Assembly (NCBI RefSeq): GCF_003718735.1 | Contig: NZ_CP033460.1 | Location: 2,604,001-2,668,000, forward strand | DNA from: Staphylococcus debuckii | GTDB taxonomy: Bacteria; Bacillota; Bacilli; Staphylococcales; Staphylococcaceae | Direction: 5' to 3' | Length of the DNA stretch: 64,000 nt | In this document: positions 16,517-25,261 of the stretch, piece by piece | How positions within the stretch are numbered: position 1 is the first letter of the stretch | Layout: every line of letters begins with the position of its first letter | Notes under the pieces: generated by a model | What the model was told of the DNA's origin: nothing | The model's input: only the letters and a program-made list of their open reading frames with translations | Databases searched by the model: none | Made by a program: the position numbers and the translations under genes

Positions 16517-16698
16517 TTACTTTATTATTATAAGGCACTTTATCTAAATATACCATTTTGATGAATCTTACATTAATTTTTTGTAAAAATAATGAATATT
16601 TTGGTTTGAGAGTGGGTATTTGAATTTTGTAAGTATTTCCCAAGTACCACACATAAATTAGTTGCTGGTACTAAAAAACTAAAAAAGGTGATTATAAT

Positions 16699-16932
16699 AT
16701 GGATGATACGAGCTTTGGTAACATTTATATTGACTCCCAACCTGTGACATTAGATTGGGACACTTTAGTAACAGACGAATCTGAAATGGAAGTCGATGGG
16801 ATTCCGTCTTCAGTTATTGACATGTGGGTCAACAAAAAACAACTCATCCCTTCTTATACGAAGGATAATCTGCGTCATTTCTATACTAAAGATGTTCTGA
16901 ACGCTTGTCGGTCATATGTGAAAGTATATTAA
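16699..16932 (+). CDS. 77-aa protein, possibly MerR/excisionase-like helix-turn-helix
   Basis: A 77-aa protein with acidic N-terminus (about 1-35) and a C-terminal part reading IPSSVIDMWVNKKQLIPSYT...LRHFYTKDVLNACRS. That spacing (a helix, 'WVxxxxLIP', then 'LRHFYTKDV') recalls the winged helix-turn-helix of MerR/excisionase-type DNA-binding domains. No membrane part. The ribosome site aaaaaggtgat precedes the ATG and a long terminator follows at 17016-17077, so it is a single transcription unit. The similarity is faint; a DNA-binding role is a guess. Confidence 0.5.
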   Translation: MDDTSFGNIYIDSQPVTLDWDTLVTDESEMEVDGIPSSVIDMWVNKKQLIPSYTKDNLRHFYTKDVLNACRSYVKVY

Positions 16933-17015
16933 GCAGCTATTAGAAATGCTTGATTTTCACTTATGAATTTTGTCGATATAGAAAGGACTATGCACTATTT
17001 TATTTATAAACATTC

Positions 17016-17077
17016 GAGACAGAATCTGAAATGAGTCGCTTTTAAATGAGTGAATGCGAAATTACAGATTCTGTCTC
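17016..17077 (+). terminator. Terminator of the 77-aa gene
   Basis: Thirteen-base arms gagacagaatctg (17016-17028) and cagattctgtctc (17065-17077), followed by ttttttg. The loop itself contains a weaker gagtcgc-type inverted repeat. Confidence 0.85.
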
Positions 17078-17149
17078 TTTTTTGTTGCTTGAATTCAGGT
17101 TTGTGCTTAAAATGTTATTAAAGTTTATTCACCTCGGAGGTACCTCAAC

Positions 17150-18071
17150 ATTAATATTATCCCCTATTATGAAGCCACACAATTTCGTTCCCCACAGTAT
17201 TCAGTTAATCAAAATGCTTATTTAGCGGCAAGAAGCGGTATTGAAGGCGAAAGGTTTTTCGATAATTTTTTTACAATTACTTCCTGATTGCCAGTATTTA
17301 AAGCGCATTGAATTTGGAGAATTTTCTTTTGTAGAGTTTGACTTTATTGTCTTTACTTGCGAAGCACTTTACATTTTTGAAATAAAACATTATCGTGGCC
17401 CTTATCTTTTAGAAGAAGGCAGTTTAGTGCATCAATATAATAAGAAAATTATTCATAAGAACCCTTTCAACCAATTGAATCGCGCCCAACTCCTTTTACA
17501 ATCTACATTGCAGGAAATAGGCGTGGACATCCCCGTAATAAGCGCGCTGGTATTCACACATCCCGAATTCACACTTCTTAACCCTCTCGCTTTGAAAAAA
17601 CAAGGCACAGTCCTTCTTCGTTCTGAACTCAACCAATTGAAACAGAAATTGAAAGCCGGTTGCTTTAAGCGCAACTCTCATATTATGAACAAGCTATTGA
17701 GAAAATTTTCCCCATGTAAAAATAAATACATCAAAGTGGAACGTCTACCGTTCGACACTATGAAATCCGGATTACGTTGTCCTAAATGTCAGAAACTCAC
17801 ATTCGCTCCTCCACTCGCACGAAAACGTTTATGGCAATGCCCTCATTGTAAGCATGAGTTAAAGCAAGTCGATTTGATTCATCATAATTTAATAGAATTG
17901 TTTATATGTAAAGGTGAGCCGTTTTCATTGAGTGAAGCTATGAAATGGTGCAATTGTGAAAAGGGAAATAACAATCAACATAAGATGCTTTATAGAATCT
18001 TGATGACTACATTTAAACATGTCGGCATCACGAAGGATAGACGCTATTATCTAGAAATGGAGTTGTGGTAA
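17150..18071 (+). pseudogene. Broken NERD-domain gene with zinc-ribbon end
   Basis: The conserved NERD (nuclease-related) protein is spread over two frames. The first part, from 17150, reads INIIPYYEATQF then NAYLAARSGIEGERFFDNF and runs into a stop just after a run of seven T at 17266-17272. The second, from within that run, reads LQLLPDCQYLKRIEF then SFVEFDFIVFTCEALYIFEIKHYRG, followed by a zinc ribbon (CPKC..CPHC) and a C-terminal helical part. Removing one T joins the frames into a coherent GEx(F/L)xxxL NERD core. There is also no ATG, GTG or TTG start: the ribosome site ggagg (17136-17140) is followed by ATT at 17150 where ATG would be expected. A TTG at 17241 could start a shortened protein lacking the first NERD motif. 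Confidence 0.7.
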
Positions 18072-18122
18072 TTGCGGGATGGTCTGGCAGTAGGCGGGCG
18101 CGGGGGTTGACGGGGCTGAGTT
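18072..18122. other. GC-rich spacer before the hairpin array
   Basis: About 47 bases are much richer in G than their surroundings (ggcgggcgcgggggttgacg). The CGGGGCT at 18111-18117 pairs with AGCCCCG at 18303-18309 beyond the array. No gene is visible in 18072-18397. Confidence 0.45.
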
Positions 18123-18290
18123 TTTTCTAGACACTTCTCGGAATCTTGTGTCTAGATTACACCCTTTTCTAGACACTTCTCTGAAACTTGTGTCTAGATT
18201 ACACCCTTTTCTAGACACTTCCTAAAAACTTGTGTCTAGATTCACCCCTTTTCTAGACACTTCTCTGAAACTTGTGTCTAGATTACACAA
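18123..18290. repeat. Four 42-bp tandem repeats, each a hairpin
   Basis: Four exact 42-base units run 18123-18164, 18165-18206, 18207-18248 and 18249-18290. Every unit begins ttttctagacac and holds the arms TCTAGACAC and GTGTCTAGA nine bases long with a 13-base centre. The arms are identical in all four units, while the centre varies (ttctcggaatctt, ttctctgaaactt twice, ttcctaaaaactt) and the spacer end varies (tacaccc, tcacccc, tacacaa). Conserved arms with a varying loop suggest selection on the hairpin. It lies downstream of a broken gene and contains no ORF. Confidence 0.9.
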
Positions 18291-18345
18291 CTCCATCCAC
18301 ATAGCCCCGCTGTATAATCTCAAATCAATTCATCAGCCAAAAATA

Positions 18346-18384
18346 AAGGGAGCGGAGATATAATAATTAATATCTCCGTTCCCT
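18346..18384 (-). terminator. Terminator of the DUF1450 gene
   Basis: Arms aagggagcggagata and tatctccgttccctt, followed on the minus strand by a T-rich run (tttatttttgg). It lies 14 bases beyond the stop. Confidence 0.85.
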
Positions 18385-18397
18385 TCATTCTCTATCA

Positions 18398-18739
18398 TCA
18401 CTTGGCTTGTTTACGTTTTGCCAATTTCTCTTTAAGTTTACGATCTTGCTCTTCTTTACGACGTTTACGTTCTTCGTTACGTTTACGCAAGCGCTCTTCT
18501 TCTTCTGGGTCGCGTGGTTTTTGGAGTTGTTTTTCAACTTTTTCCATTAATTCGTCTTCCGTCAAAGCTGCAAGAGGACGGTTGTTTACGAAAGCGAATG
18601 TTTTTCTGCGACCTGGACCGCAGTATGATTGGCACCCTATTTCAATTTCAGCTTCGGGATCTAATTTCTTCAATTTTCTTTCTAGGGATTTGCAATTGAC
18701 GGCTTGGCAATCATCACAAATCAAGAATTTGTTTTGCAC
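18398..18739 (-). CDS. DUF1450 family protein with charged C-terminal helix
   Basis: A 113-aa protein of the DUF1450 family. The N-terminal 60 residues hold CDDCQAVNC and [22 protein letters not shown], cysteine patterns of a small thioredoxin-like or [2Fe-2S]-type fold. Residues 60-113 are almost all charged ([15 protein letters not shown]) and form a single long helix, probably a coiled coil. The GTG at 18739 is used because gaggtgg lies eight bases ahead; GTG at 18751 overlaps that site. It is transcribed alone, with a terminator at 18346. Function is unknown. Confidence 0.82.
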   Translation of the reverse strand: MQNKFLICDDCQAVNCKSLERKLKKLDPEAEIEIGCQSYCGPGRRKTFAFVNNRPLAALTEDELMEKVEKQLQKPRDPEEEERLRKRNEERKRRKEEQDRKLKEKLAKRKQAK

Positions 18740-18983
18740 TGCTTTGTCCACCTCTCTTTATCTATTAATCAAGTTCTCATTCAGTTCATTTTTCATCGTA
18801 TTTCAACTTTATCTATTTTACCCTTTTTCCGTAAAATTTCAAGAGTGAATTCGCGTCTCGCACTCTTGACGACCTCTCGCGATACTTTCAGCCCGCCATC
18901 CCAAACACACTCTATCCAAACACAACGAAAAAAACTGCCTGGCCGCATATTCACCTGTTTGCGGTTCGACAGCTTCTCGTTCT

Positions 18984-20060
18984 TTATTGACCTTGATAGA
19001 CATGAAACGGTAGCGGCTTGATTTCTGACGCTCTCCAACTGTTATAAATCGCAGCGCGTTCTTTATGCTCGCCCAAAATTGCGATACCGCAATCTCCGCC
19101 GCCTGCACCTGATGTTTTGGCCGCTGCGCCGTATGTCTCAGCAATATCACATAATAATTTTAATTGCGGTGTTTCAATATCGACATTCGCCTCTTGATCC
19201 ATTTGTTGGATAATAGAGCGATTACGACGAATCATAGCTTGAACACCTTTTAAATTATTGGTTTTAAATGCATAAATTAAATGTTCAACACAAGATTGTG
19301 ATTGTTCTAGGAAATGACCGTAGAAAATCGGGTCGGATTTCAAACGTTTGACTTCGCTCACTAAATAAGGAGAAGAGGCTGGAGAGCCGGTCCATCCGAT
19401 TAACACTTCCATGTTTTCGGGAGCTTGAAGTGGTTCAGTATAAAGCCCAGGCCAGTTTTTCTTCACCACTTCTGCAACAGATGACGTTTCAATTTGCTGC
19501 ATGACCCAATCATGGTCGAAGGTACTGTAAGCGAGCCATCCGGTAAAGACACTGACCGCAATATCGCCGCATGAACTTAAACTTTGTAATTTCATATTCG
19601 CGATGACAGCTAACTTATAAATATTCAAGTTGGCTAAATCGAGTTCGTAAAACTCATTTAAAACCTTTACGACCGAAACCAGCACTGCTGCGCTGGAGCC
19701 AAGGCCATATTTATGCCCAGAAGCATCATCTAAGTTGCTGTCAATTACTAAGTCGAAATGCTTCAATTCTTTGCCACAGCTCTTCGCATATTGCTCAAAT
19801 ACTTCTACTGCGGTAATCACGTATTTTAATTGGTTAGCAGCATTGGAATCCGATACTACAATCTTATCTTCTTCTCTTTGAAAAGTAATCGGTTCATGGT
19901 GCAACGTTTTTGAATGGATAGTTCCTGTTGCAGCTGATGCTTCTTCAATAGTCGCTGTAACAAAACGGTCCACAGCTATTAATACCGACTTATAGCCGGG
20001 CTCTGTCACTGCATATTCTCCTGCGATATATAATTTACCGGGCGCTTTGACTTGAATCAT
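18984..20060 (-). CDS. mvaK2: Phosphomevalonate kinase
   Basis: A 358-aa GHMP-family kinase that turns 5-phosphomevalonate into 5-diphosphomevalonate. The start IQVKAPGKLYIAGEYAVTEPG, the GHMP phosphate-binding motif KYGLGSSAAVLVSVV near 130, and the C-terminal KTSGAGGGDCG are typical; the staphylococcal enzyme is about this length. Its ATG overlaps the mvaD stop by four bases (20057-20060), so the two are translationally coupled. It is the last gene of the three-gene operon for isopentenyl diphosphate. Confidence 0.95.
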   Translation of the reverse strand: MIQVKAPGKLYIAGEYAVTEPGYKSVLIAVDRFVTATIEEASAATGTIHSKTLHHEPITFQREEDKIVVSDSNAANQLKYVITAVEVFEQYAKSCGKELKHFDLVIDSNLDDASGHKYGLGSSAAVLVSVVKVLNEFYELDLANLNIYKLAVIANMKLQSLSSCGDIAVSVFTGWLAYSTFDHDWVMQQIETSSVAEVVKKNWPGLYTEPLQAPENMEVLIGWTGSPASSPYLVSEVKRLKSDPIFYGHFLEQSQSCVEHLIYAFKTNNLKGVQAMIRRNRSIIQQMDQEANVDIETPQLKLLCDIAETYGAAAKTSGAGGGDCGIAILGEHKERAAIYNSWRASEIKPLPFHVYQGQ

Positions 20061-21052
20061 AATTCATCTTCCTCATTTAGAATTTCAACACCTGTGCCGA
20101 TGTCGCTGGCAATAATTTGTTCTGGAGCAAAATATGAAGTGAGTTTATCAATCACTGCTTGCTGATCTTTCTTTTGAACTAGCACTTTTACATTAGGGCC
20201 GGCATCCATAGTGAAGTAAGCTGGAATGCCCGCTTCTCTGCATTCATGTACAAGCGACATCGCTTCATAACTGTCAGCAACTAAGTAAGTAAATGGAGGT
20301 TGCGCACCTAGATTCGTTGCATGCATGCGTAAACCATTAGCTTCCAACACTTCTCCCAAACGTTTAAAGTCTTTCTCTTGAATTGCCGCTTCAGCTTCTA
20401 CAATATCCGCTTCAACGTGGTCCATCCAATATTGATAAAAACGCGAAGTATTACGGGTCAACGACATACCTGCACGGCTTTTCACTTTCTTAGATTGGTT
20501 ATTAATCACTACAAAAATCATAGACAGTTCATCTTCCCAATGATCAGCATCGATTGGATGACTGTATGAAGAAGCATCATCGTGTCCTTTTTCCCATTCA
20601 GCAAAACCGCCGAAGATGCTTCTGCATGCAGAACCAGAACCGCGTCTTGCAAGTCTTGATAAATCTTTATGTGAAAGACCCATACCTAACGCTTCATTAC
20701 AAGCTGCTGCGAGCGCTGCAAAGGCACTTGCTGAAGAAGCTAAACCTGCTGCTGTCGGTACAAAGTTAGTACTATCAATTCGTGCTTTTAGTCCAGTACC
20801 AGCACGTTCTCTGACCAAATCTAAATAAGCAGAAATTTTCTTTGTTTCCTTTTCATCTGCTTCTTCGCCATTCAAAAAGAAAGTATCTTTTGTGAACGCT
20901 GCATCAAAAGTTGCACGTGTTTCTGTATAAAATTTATCCAGCGTCAAAGAGATACTATTATTCATCGGGATAATCAACGCTTCATCTGCTTTTCCCCAAT
21001 ACTTAATTAACGCAATATTAGTGTGTGCTCTTGCTTTGCCAGTTTTCGCCAC
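20057..21052 (-). CDS. mvaD: Diphosphomevalonate decarboxylase
   Basis: A 331-aa GHMP-fold enzyme that uses ATP to decarboxylate diphosphomevalonate to isopentenyl diphosphate. Landmarks: AHTNIALIKYWGK (Lys/Asn at the active site), NNSISLTL, the GHMP loop FVPTAAGLASSASAFAALA near 105, RRGSGSACRSIFGGF and a late AYFTMDAGPNVKV. It starts with GTG at 21052 behind a strong ggagggta site, six bases after mvaK1. The length matches the family. Confidence 0.96.
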   Translation of the reverse strand: MAKTGKARAHTNIALIKYWGKADEALIIPMNNSISLTLDKFYTETRATFDAAFTKDTFFLNGEEADEKETKKISAYLDLVRERAGTGLKARIDSTNFVPTAAGLASSASAFAALAAACNEALGMGLSHKDLSRLARRGSGSACRSIFGGFAEWEKGHDDASSYSHPIDADHWEDELSMIFVVINNQSKKVKSRAGMSLTRNTSRFYQYWMDHVEADIVEAEAAIQEKDFKRLGEVLEANGLRMHATNLGAQPPFTYLVADSYEAMSLVHECREAGIPAYFTMDAGPNVKVLVQKKDQQAVIDKLTSYFAPEQIIASDIGTGVEILNEEDEL

Positions 21053-21058
21053 TTTGAA

Positions 21059-21982
21059 TTACCCTCCTAAACTCTCTATCCAAGTATGCTGTGCGCCAGC
21101 TTGCGTTACTGCTTTTACTACTTTTTTAGCAGTAGCATAATCCTTAACAAGCGTAATCACACTTCCGCCGCGACCGCTTCCTGTCAGCTTGCCTGCCACT
21201 GCCCCTGCTTGTTTGGCAGCACTCAACAACTTATCAATCTTCGGATGACTGACAGTTAATGTTGCTAAGTATGACTGACATTCATTAAAAATTTCTGCCA
21301 GCAAATCAAAGTTGCGTGTAGTAATAGCTTGGTTTGCTGAATGAACGAGTTGTCCGATACGTTCAATAAATTGTTTGTTTTCATGATTATTATCGACTAA
21401 TTCATGGACATCATGTACAGCCTCTTTGGTATTCCCTTTTATACCGATATCCAAAACTACCATATAGCCAGGGAGCTGCAAAGATTCTAAAGAAGTAAAT
21501 ACTCCCTTTTGAAACCAAGTCGGTTGATTAGAAACAATCGTTTGTGCATCGACACCACTAGGTTTGCCGTGTGCAATCATTTCTGCCCAATTGACATGTT
21601 CAATTAATTCCTCATCACTCAATGGTTTGTCTAAATAATTGAAAGCTGCTCTCGTAAAGGCTACTGCTACTGCGGCACTTGAACCTAAACCTCTAGATGG
21701 CGGCAGCTTGGCATCAATTTTAATCATAACAGGTGATTGGATATGACTCTCCGCTTCGAATCTGCTGATTAAGGCATGAAGATGTTCTGGAGCATAAGCA
21801 ATTTCTCCTTCATATACATCACTTATCATCGTTGAAACAGCTAATTCAGGCATTTCTTCAATTGTGACCTTTACTTTTCCTGATGAAAAAGGAATTGCAA
21901 TCGCAGGTTCACCGAACGTGACCGCATGTTCTCCAACTAATATAATTTTACCGTTTGATTCTCCGTAGCCTTTTCGTGTCAT
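21059..21982 (-). CDS. mvaK1: Mevalonate kinase
   Basis: A 307-aa GHMP kinase that phosphorylates mevalonate, the first step of the operon's pathway. It shows GKIILVGEHAVTFGEPAIAIP, the phosphate-binding PPSRGLGSSAAVAVAF near 92-107, HGKPSGVDAQTI and KLTGSGRGGSVITL. Ribosome site aaaggtgat precedes the ATG. The upstream 435-base gap should hold the operon promoter. The upper steps (mvaS, mvaA) are elsewhere. Confidence 0.96.
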   Translation of the reverse strand: MTRKGYGESNGKIILVGEHAVTFGEPAIAIPFSSGKVKVTIEEMPELAVSTMISDVYEGEIAYAPEHLHALISRFEAESHIQSPVMIKIDAKLPPSRGLGSSAAVAVAFTRAAFNYLDKPLSDEELIEHVNWAEMIAHGKPSGVDAQTIVSNQPTWFQKGVFTSLESLQLPGYMVVLDIGIKGNTKEAVHDVHELVDNNHENKQFIERIGQLVHSANQAITTRNFDLLAEIFNECQSYLATLTVSHPKIDKLLSAAKQAGAVAGKLTGSGRGGSVITLVKDYATAKKVVKAVTQAGAQHTWIESLGG

Positions 21983-22417
21983 ACTCTCATCACCTTTAAC
22001 ACTTTCCCAAATTTCTCGAAGGATACCTATGCATCGCTTGCGTGCATGCCAAAACAGCCAGCCACTTTCTTTCTATACTTATCAATGACTAGTTAGATTC
22101 TTAATTAAAGCATTCTTCTCATATACTTATTATCTTTATATACTCTGTTTATTTTAAACATTCCGCTTAAATATTACTATAATTTTACGGAAAATGTTTA
22201 AATACCGTCTTATTATAACTTAACTTTTACTCAATTCTATACTACCTAAGATGGAAAAATTAAGACCTGCTAATAAACTTCTCTCTTATTTTACCTAAAA
22301 CTACAAATGATTTAAATGATTTAGACATAAATTTGACATAAAACTCTGCGATTATTTTCTATCGATGCGCACAAATAGGAGATGTGCCAGCGTTGCAGCT
22401 ATTCACATCTCCATATT
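21983..22417. other. Intergenic region ahead of the mevalonate operon
   Basis: The gap is AT-rich, and I see no open frame with a ribosome site. It must hold the mva promoter, but no clear -35/-10 pair with 17-base spacing stands out. Its far end holds the hairpin at 22378-22412. Confidence 0.5.
22378..22412. terminator. lipL hairpin
   Basis: Nine-base arms ggagatgtg and cacatctcc, five bases beyond the lipL stop. The T tail on the minus strand is short (ctatttgt), so it may be partial. Confidence 0.6.
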
Positions 22418-23257
22418 TTAATCGTCCATTTTTGCATTAATTTTCGCGTTACGTTCTATCATACGATCGAAATATTTTTCAAAACGCTCCCATTCTTCAT
22501 CAGTAACTGGATCCATATTCAAAGTCGCCCCTAACGCTTTAAGCGCATAAAGCAACTTGAACATGACCTCATTGACAGTGAGCGGGTGCCCGAGCAAGTC
22601 TTCTAATGACGCCATACAAGATGGGTCGATGTCTGGATACTTGAATTTCGTTTCTTCGCCTTGCAGTGCACGTTGATAGAAATGACGCATCATTTCAGCC
22701 CTTCCAGCTCCAGAGCCTTCAACACACAAATAAATTTGGACTGCAATACCGCCGCGTACCCGTCTTTGTGAGATACCGGCAAATTTCTTATCATTAATAC
22801 TTAAATCAAACTTTCCTGGACAGTACGAACGTTCAATTTCCTTGGTATCAATTTGAACCTGCTCATCTTCAAACATTTTACAAATGAGTTCATACATCAA
22901 ATTGAAAGCTTCGTCGATTGAAACTTCAGTCTTCCCTTTGAAAATTAAAGAGATGTTTAAAATACCTTGATCTAATACAACACCTAAACCGCCAGAATTG
23001 CGCACAATCACGTTGTAACCACATTCATCGACCAGATAACGAATCCCATCATTTAAATGCGGCAAACGTGCATCATGCGTACCTAATATAACGGTGTGCT
23101 GGTGAATCCAAGTACGGACCACACTGCATGACAAATCCTTGCCCGTACTTTCTGAAAAGGTATCATCAAATGCAAATGACTGCATCGGCGCTAAACCTGT
23201 TGAATGATCGATGTAGCGCCAATCTGAGTCATTAAAGTATTTCTGCACTAAATCCAT
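22418..23257 (-). CDS. lipL: Octanoyl/lipoyl amidotransferase
   Basis: A 279-aa protein of the biotin/lipoyl-transferase fold, matching LipL, which moves octanoyl or lipoyl from the glycine-cleavage H protein to the E2 subunits of ketoacid dehydrogenases. It has VRNSGGLGVVLDQGILN (lipoate-binding loop), the catalytic Cys146 in SYCPGKFD, and Lys158 in DKKFAGISQRRVRGG. The gene overlaps the pta stop by one base, so both are one operon, a known staphylococcal and Bacillus arrangement. The role is thus also linked to acetyl-CoA metabolism. Confidence 0.9.
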   Translation of the reverse strand: MDLVQKYFNDSDWRYIDHSTGLAPMQSFAFDDTFSESTGKDLSCSVVRTWIHQHTVILGTHDARLPHLNDGIRYLVDECGYNVIVRNSGGLGVVLDQGILNISLIFKGKTEVSIDEAFNLMYELICKMFEDEQVQIDTKEIERSYCPGKFDLSINDKKFAGISQRRVRGGIAVQIYLCVEGSGAGRAEMMRHFYQRALQGEETKFKYPDIDPSCMASLEDLLGHPLTVNEVMFKLLYALKALGATLNMDPVTDEEWERFEKYFDRMIERNAKINAKMDD

Positions 23258-24246
23258 TATTGTAAAGTTTGTGCTGCAGTGATGATTGATAAATTATAGA
23301 CATCTTCAGTAGAGCAACCGCGTGATAAGTCGTTTACTGGTGAATTTAAGCCTTGCAATACAGGTCCGATAGCTTCATATCCGCCTAAACGTTGTGCAAT
23401 TTTATAACCGATATTACCCGCTTCTAGGCTTGGGAAGATGAATACGTTAGCGTCACCTTTGATTTTTGCATCCGGTGCTTTTTTCGCTGCTACTTTAGGA
23501 ACGATAGCCGCATCAAATTGGAATTCACCGTCGATAACGACATCACTCAAACCTTCTTCTTCAGCTTTTTCTTGTGCTTGTTTAGTAGCTGATTCTACTT
23601 TTTCTACATCGTCAGATTTTGCTGAACCTTTAGTTGAAAAGCTTAATAAAGCTACGCGTGGGTCCATACCGAAACTTTTAGCTGTTTTCGCACTTTCTAC
23701 TGCAATTTCTGCTAAGTCTGCCGCTTCTAAAGTAGGGTTGATAGCACAATCGCCGAAAACATATTGCTCGTCACCTTTAATCATAAAGAAGACACCTGAT
23801 GTTTTAGATACACCTGGTTTAGTTTTGATAATTTGCAATGCTGGACGTACAGTGTCGCCAGTTGAATGTGCTGCACCACTTACAAGTCCGTCCGCTTTGC
23901 CTGTATACACAAGCATTGTTCCGAAGTAATTTACATTATTCAACATATCTTCTGCTTGTTCTTTTGTTGCTTTGCCTTTACGACGTTCAACAAAAGCTTC
24001 CACAAGTTCTGCTTTCAAATCACTTGTTTCAGGTGTCATAATTTCAATTCCAGAAATATCTAAACCTTTTTCTTCAGCAAGCGCTTGAACTTTGTCAGCA
24101 TTACCTAAAACAATAGGTTCTACATAATCAGTTGAATGTAATTTTACTGCTGCTGTCAATACACGTTCATCTTCACCTTCCGGCAATACGATTTTTACGT
24201 TTTTCCCTGAAAGTTTGTCTTGTAATACATTTAATAAACTAGGCAT
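23257..24246 (-). CDS. pta: Phosphate acetyltransferase
   Basis: A 329-aa single-domain Pta that interconverts acetyl-CoA and acetyl phosphate, the step before acetate kinase. It has KIVLPEGEDERVL at the start, LVSGAAHSTGDTVRPALQ near 130, and GYKIAQRLGGYEAIGPVLQGL near the end. The ATG at 24246 follows a strong gaggagg site; a longer frame from 24285 has none. Length matches the Gram-positive form, without the N-terminal DRTGG domain. It leads the pta-lipL operon and faces away from hemQ. Confidence 0.95.
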   Translation of the reverse strand: MPSLLNVLQDKLSGKNVKIVLPEGEDERVLTAAVKLHSTDYVEPIVLGNADKVQALAEEKGLDISGIEIMTPETSDLKAELVEAFVERRKGKATKEQAEDMLNNVNYFGTMLVYTGKADGLVSGAAHSTGDTVRPALQIIKTKPGVSKTSGVFFMIKGDEQYVFGDCAINPTLEAADLAEIAVESAKTAKSFGMDPRVALLSFSTKGSAKSDDVEKVESATKQAQEKAEEEGLSDVVIDGEFQFDAAIVPKVAAKKAPDAKIKGDANVFIFPSLEAGNIGYKIAQRLGGYEAIGPVLQGLNSPVNDLSRGCSTEDVYNLSIITAAQTLQ

Positions 24247-24409
24247 AATGTCCTCCTCAAATTTACGAGTTTTATTTTTTACCATCCTTAATTATACGCC
24301 ATTTGCAGCAACATTTCACGCAGTAAAACATAATCAATTTCTATGATTTCAATCACGCTTTATGATAGAATTTTTAGTGAAATAACAGATAGTAAAAGGA
24401 GCGATTTAA

Positions 24410-25159
24410 ATGAGTCAAGCAGCAGAAACTTTAGATGGATGGTACAGTCTCCATCTATTCTATGCAGTAGATTGGCCTACATTGCGTCTTGTACCTGATG
24501 AAGACCGTATTCAAATCGTTCAAGAATTCCATGATTTCTTGGACAAATTAGCATCAGTACGTGATGACCATAATGGTGACCACGCACTTTATAATATTAC
24601 AGGTCAAAAAGCAGACATTTTTTTATGGGTGCTACGCCCTGAAATGCAAGAATTGAACTCAATCGAGCTCGCACTTAATAAATTACGTATTGCGGATTAT
24701 TTAGTTCCTACTTATTCATATGTTTCTATCATCGAACTCAGCAACTACTTAGCTGGTAAATCAGATGAAGACCCATATGAAAATCCGCATGTAAAAGCCC
24801 GTTTATATCCTGAATTACCACATTCAGACTACATTTGTTTCTATCCTATGAATAAACGTCGTAATGAAACTTACAACTGGTATATGTTATCAATGGAAGA
24901 ACGTAAGAAATTGATGTATGACCACGGTATGATTGGTCGTAAATATGCTGGTAAAATCAAACAATTTATCACCGGATCAGTCGGCTTTGACGATTATGAA
25001 TGGGGCGTGACATTATTCGCGAAAGACCCGTTACAATTCAAAAAAATCGTGTATGAAATGCGCTTTGATGAAACAACAGCGCGTTATGGCGATTTCGGCA
25101 GTTTCTTCGTAGGACACATCTTACCTGAAGAAACATTAGAAACATTCTTTAGATTATAA
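24410..25159 (+). CDS. hemQ: Coproheme decarboxylase
   Basis: A 249-aa HemQ (chlorite-dismutase fold) that turns coproheme III into heme b, the last step of the Gram-positive heme route. It begins with [23 protein letters not shown] sequence, has [16 protein letters not shown] (catalytic Tyr near 145) and [30 protein letters not shown] (proximal His region near 170-200). Length and order fit. Ribosome site aaaaggagc precedes the ATG. It is divergent from pta, and terminators at 25171 and 25229 follow. Confidence 0.94.
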   Translation: MSQAAETLDGWYSLHLFYAVDWPTLRLVPDEDRIQIVQEFHDFLDKLASVRDDHNGDHALYNITGQKADIFLWVLRPEMQELNSIELALNKLRIADYLVPTYSYVSIIELSNYLAGKSDEDPYENPHVKARLYPELPHSDYICFYPMNKRRNETYNWYMLSMEERKKLMYDHGMIGRKYAGKIKQFITGSVGFDDYEWGVTLFAKDPLQFKKIVYEMRFDETTARYGDFGSFFVGHILPEETLETFFRL

Positions 25160-25170
25160 TTTCTATGTCT

Positions 25171-25193
25171 GGACATCTCGAGCAGAGATGTCC
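25171..25193 (+). terminator. hemQ terminator
   Basis: Perfect arms ggacatctc and gagatgtcc, 12 bases after the stop, followed by ttttaat. Confidence 0.82.
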
Positions 25194-25228
25194 TTTTAAT
25201 ATGCGAATTTACTATGTATAAACACGAA

Positions 25229-25261
25229 AGGAACTTGCCTACTCACTAGAAGCAAGTTCCT
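25229..25261 (+). terminator. Second terminator behind hemQ
   Basis: Ten-base arms aggaacttgc and gcaagttcct followed by ctttttatt. It may be a back-up for hemQ. Confidence 0.78.

Noticed and set aside
18123..18290. CRISPR array
   Set aside because: The units are directly joined 42-bp repeats with only variable loops inside the hairpins; there are no unique spacers and no cas genes.
18839..19150. Open minus-strand frames overlapping the mvaK2 end
   Set aside because: They lie in other frames of mvaK2 and the gap behind it, with no ribosome site and odd composition.
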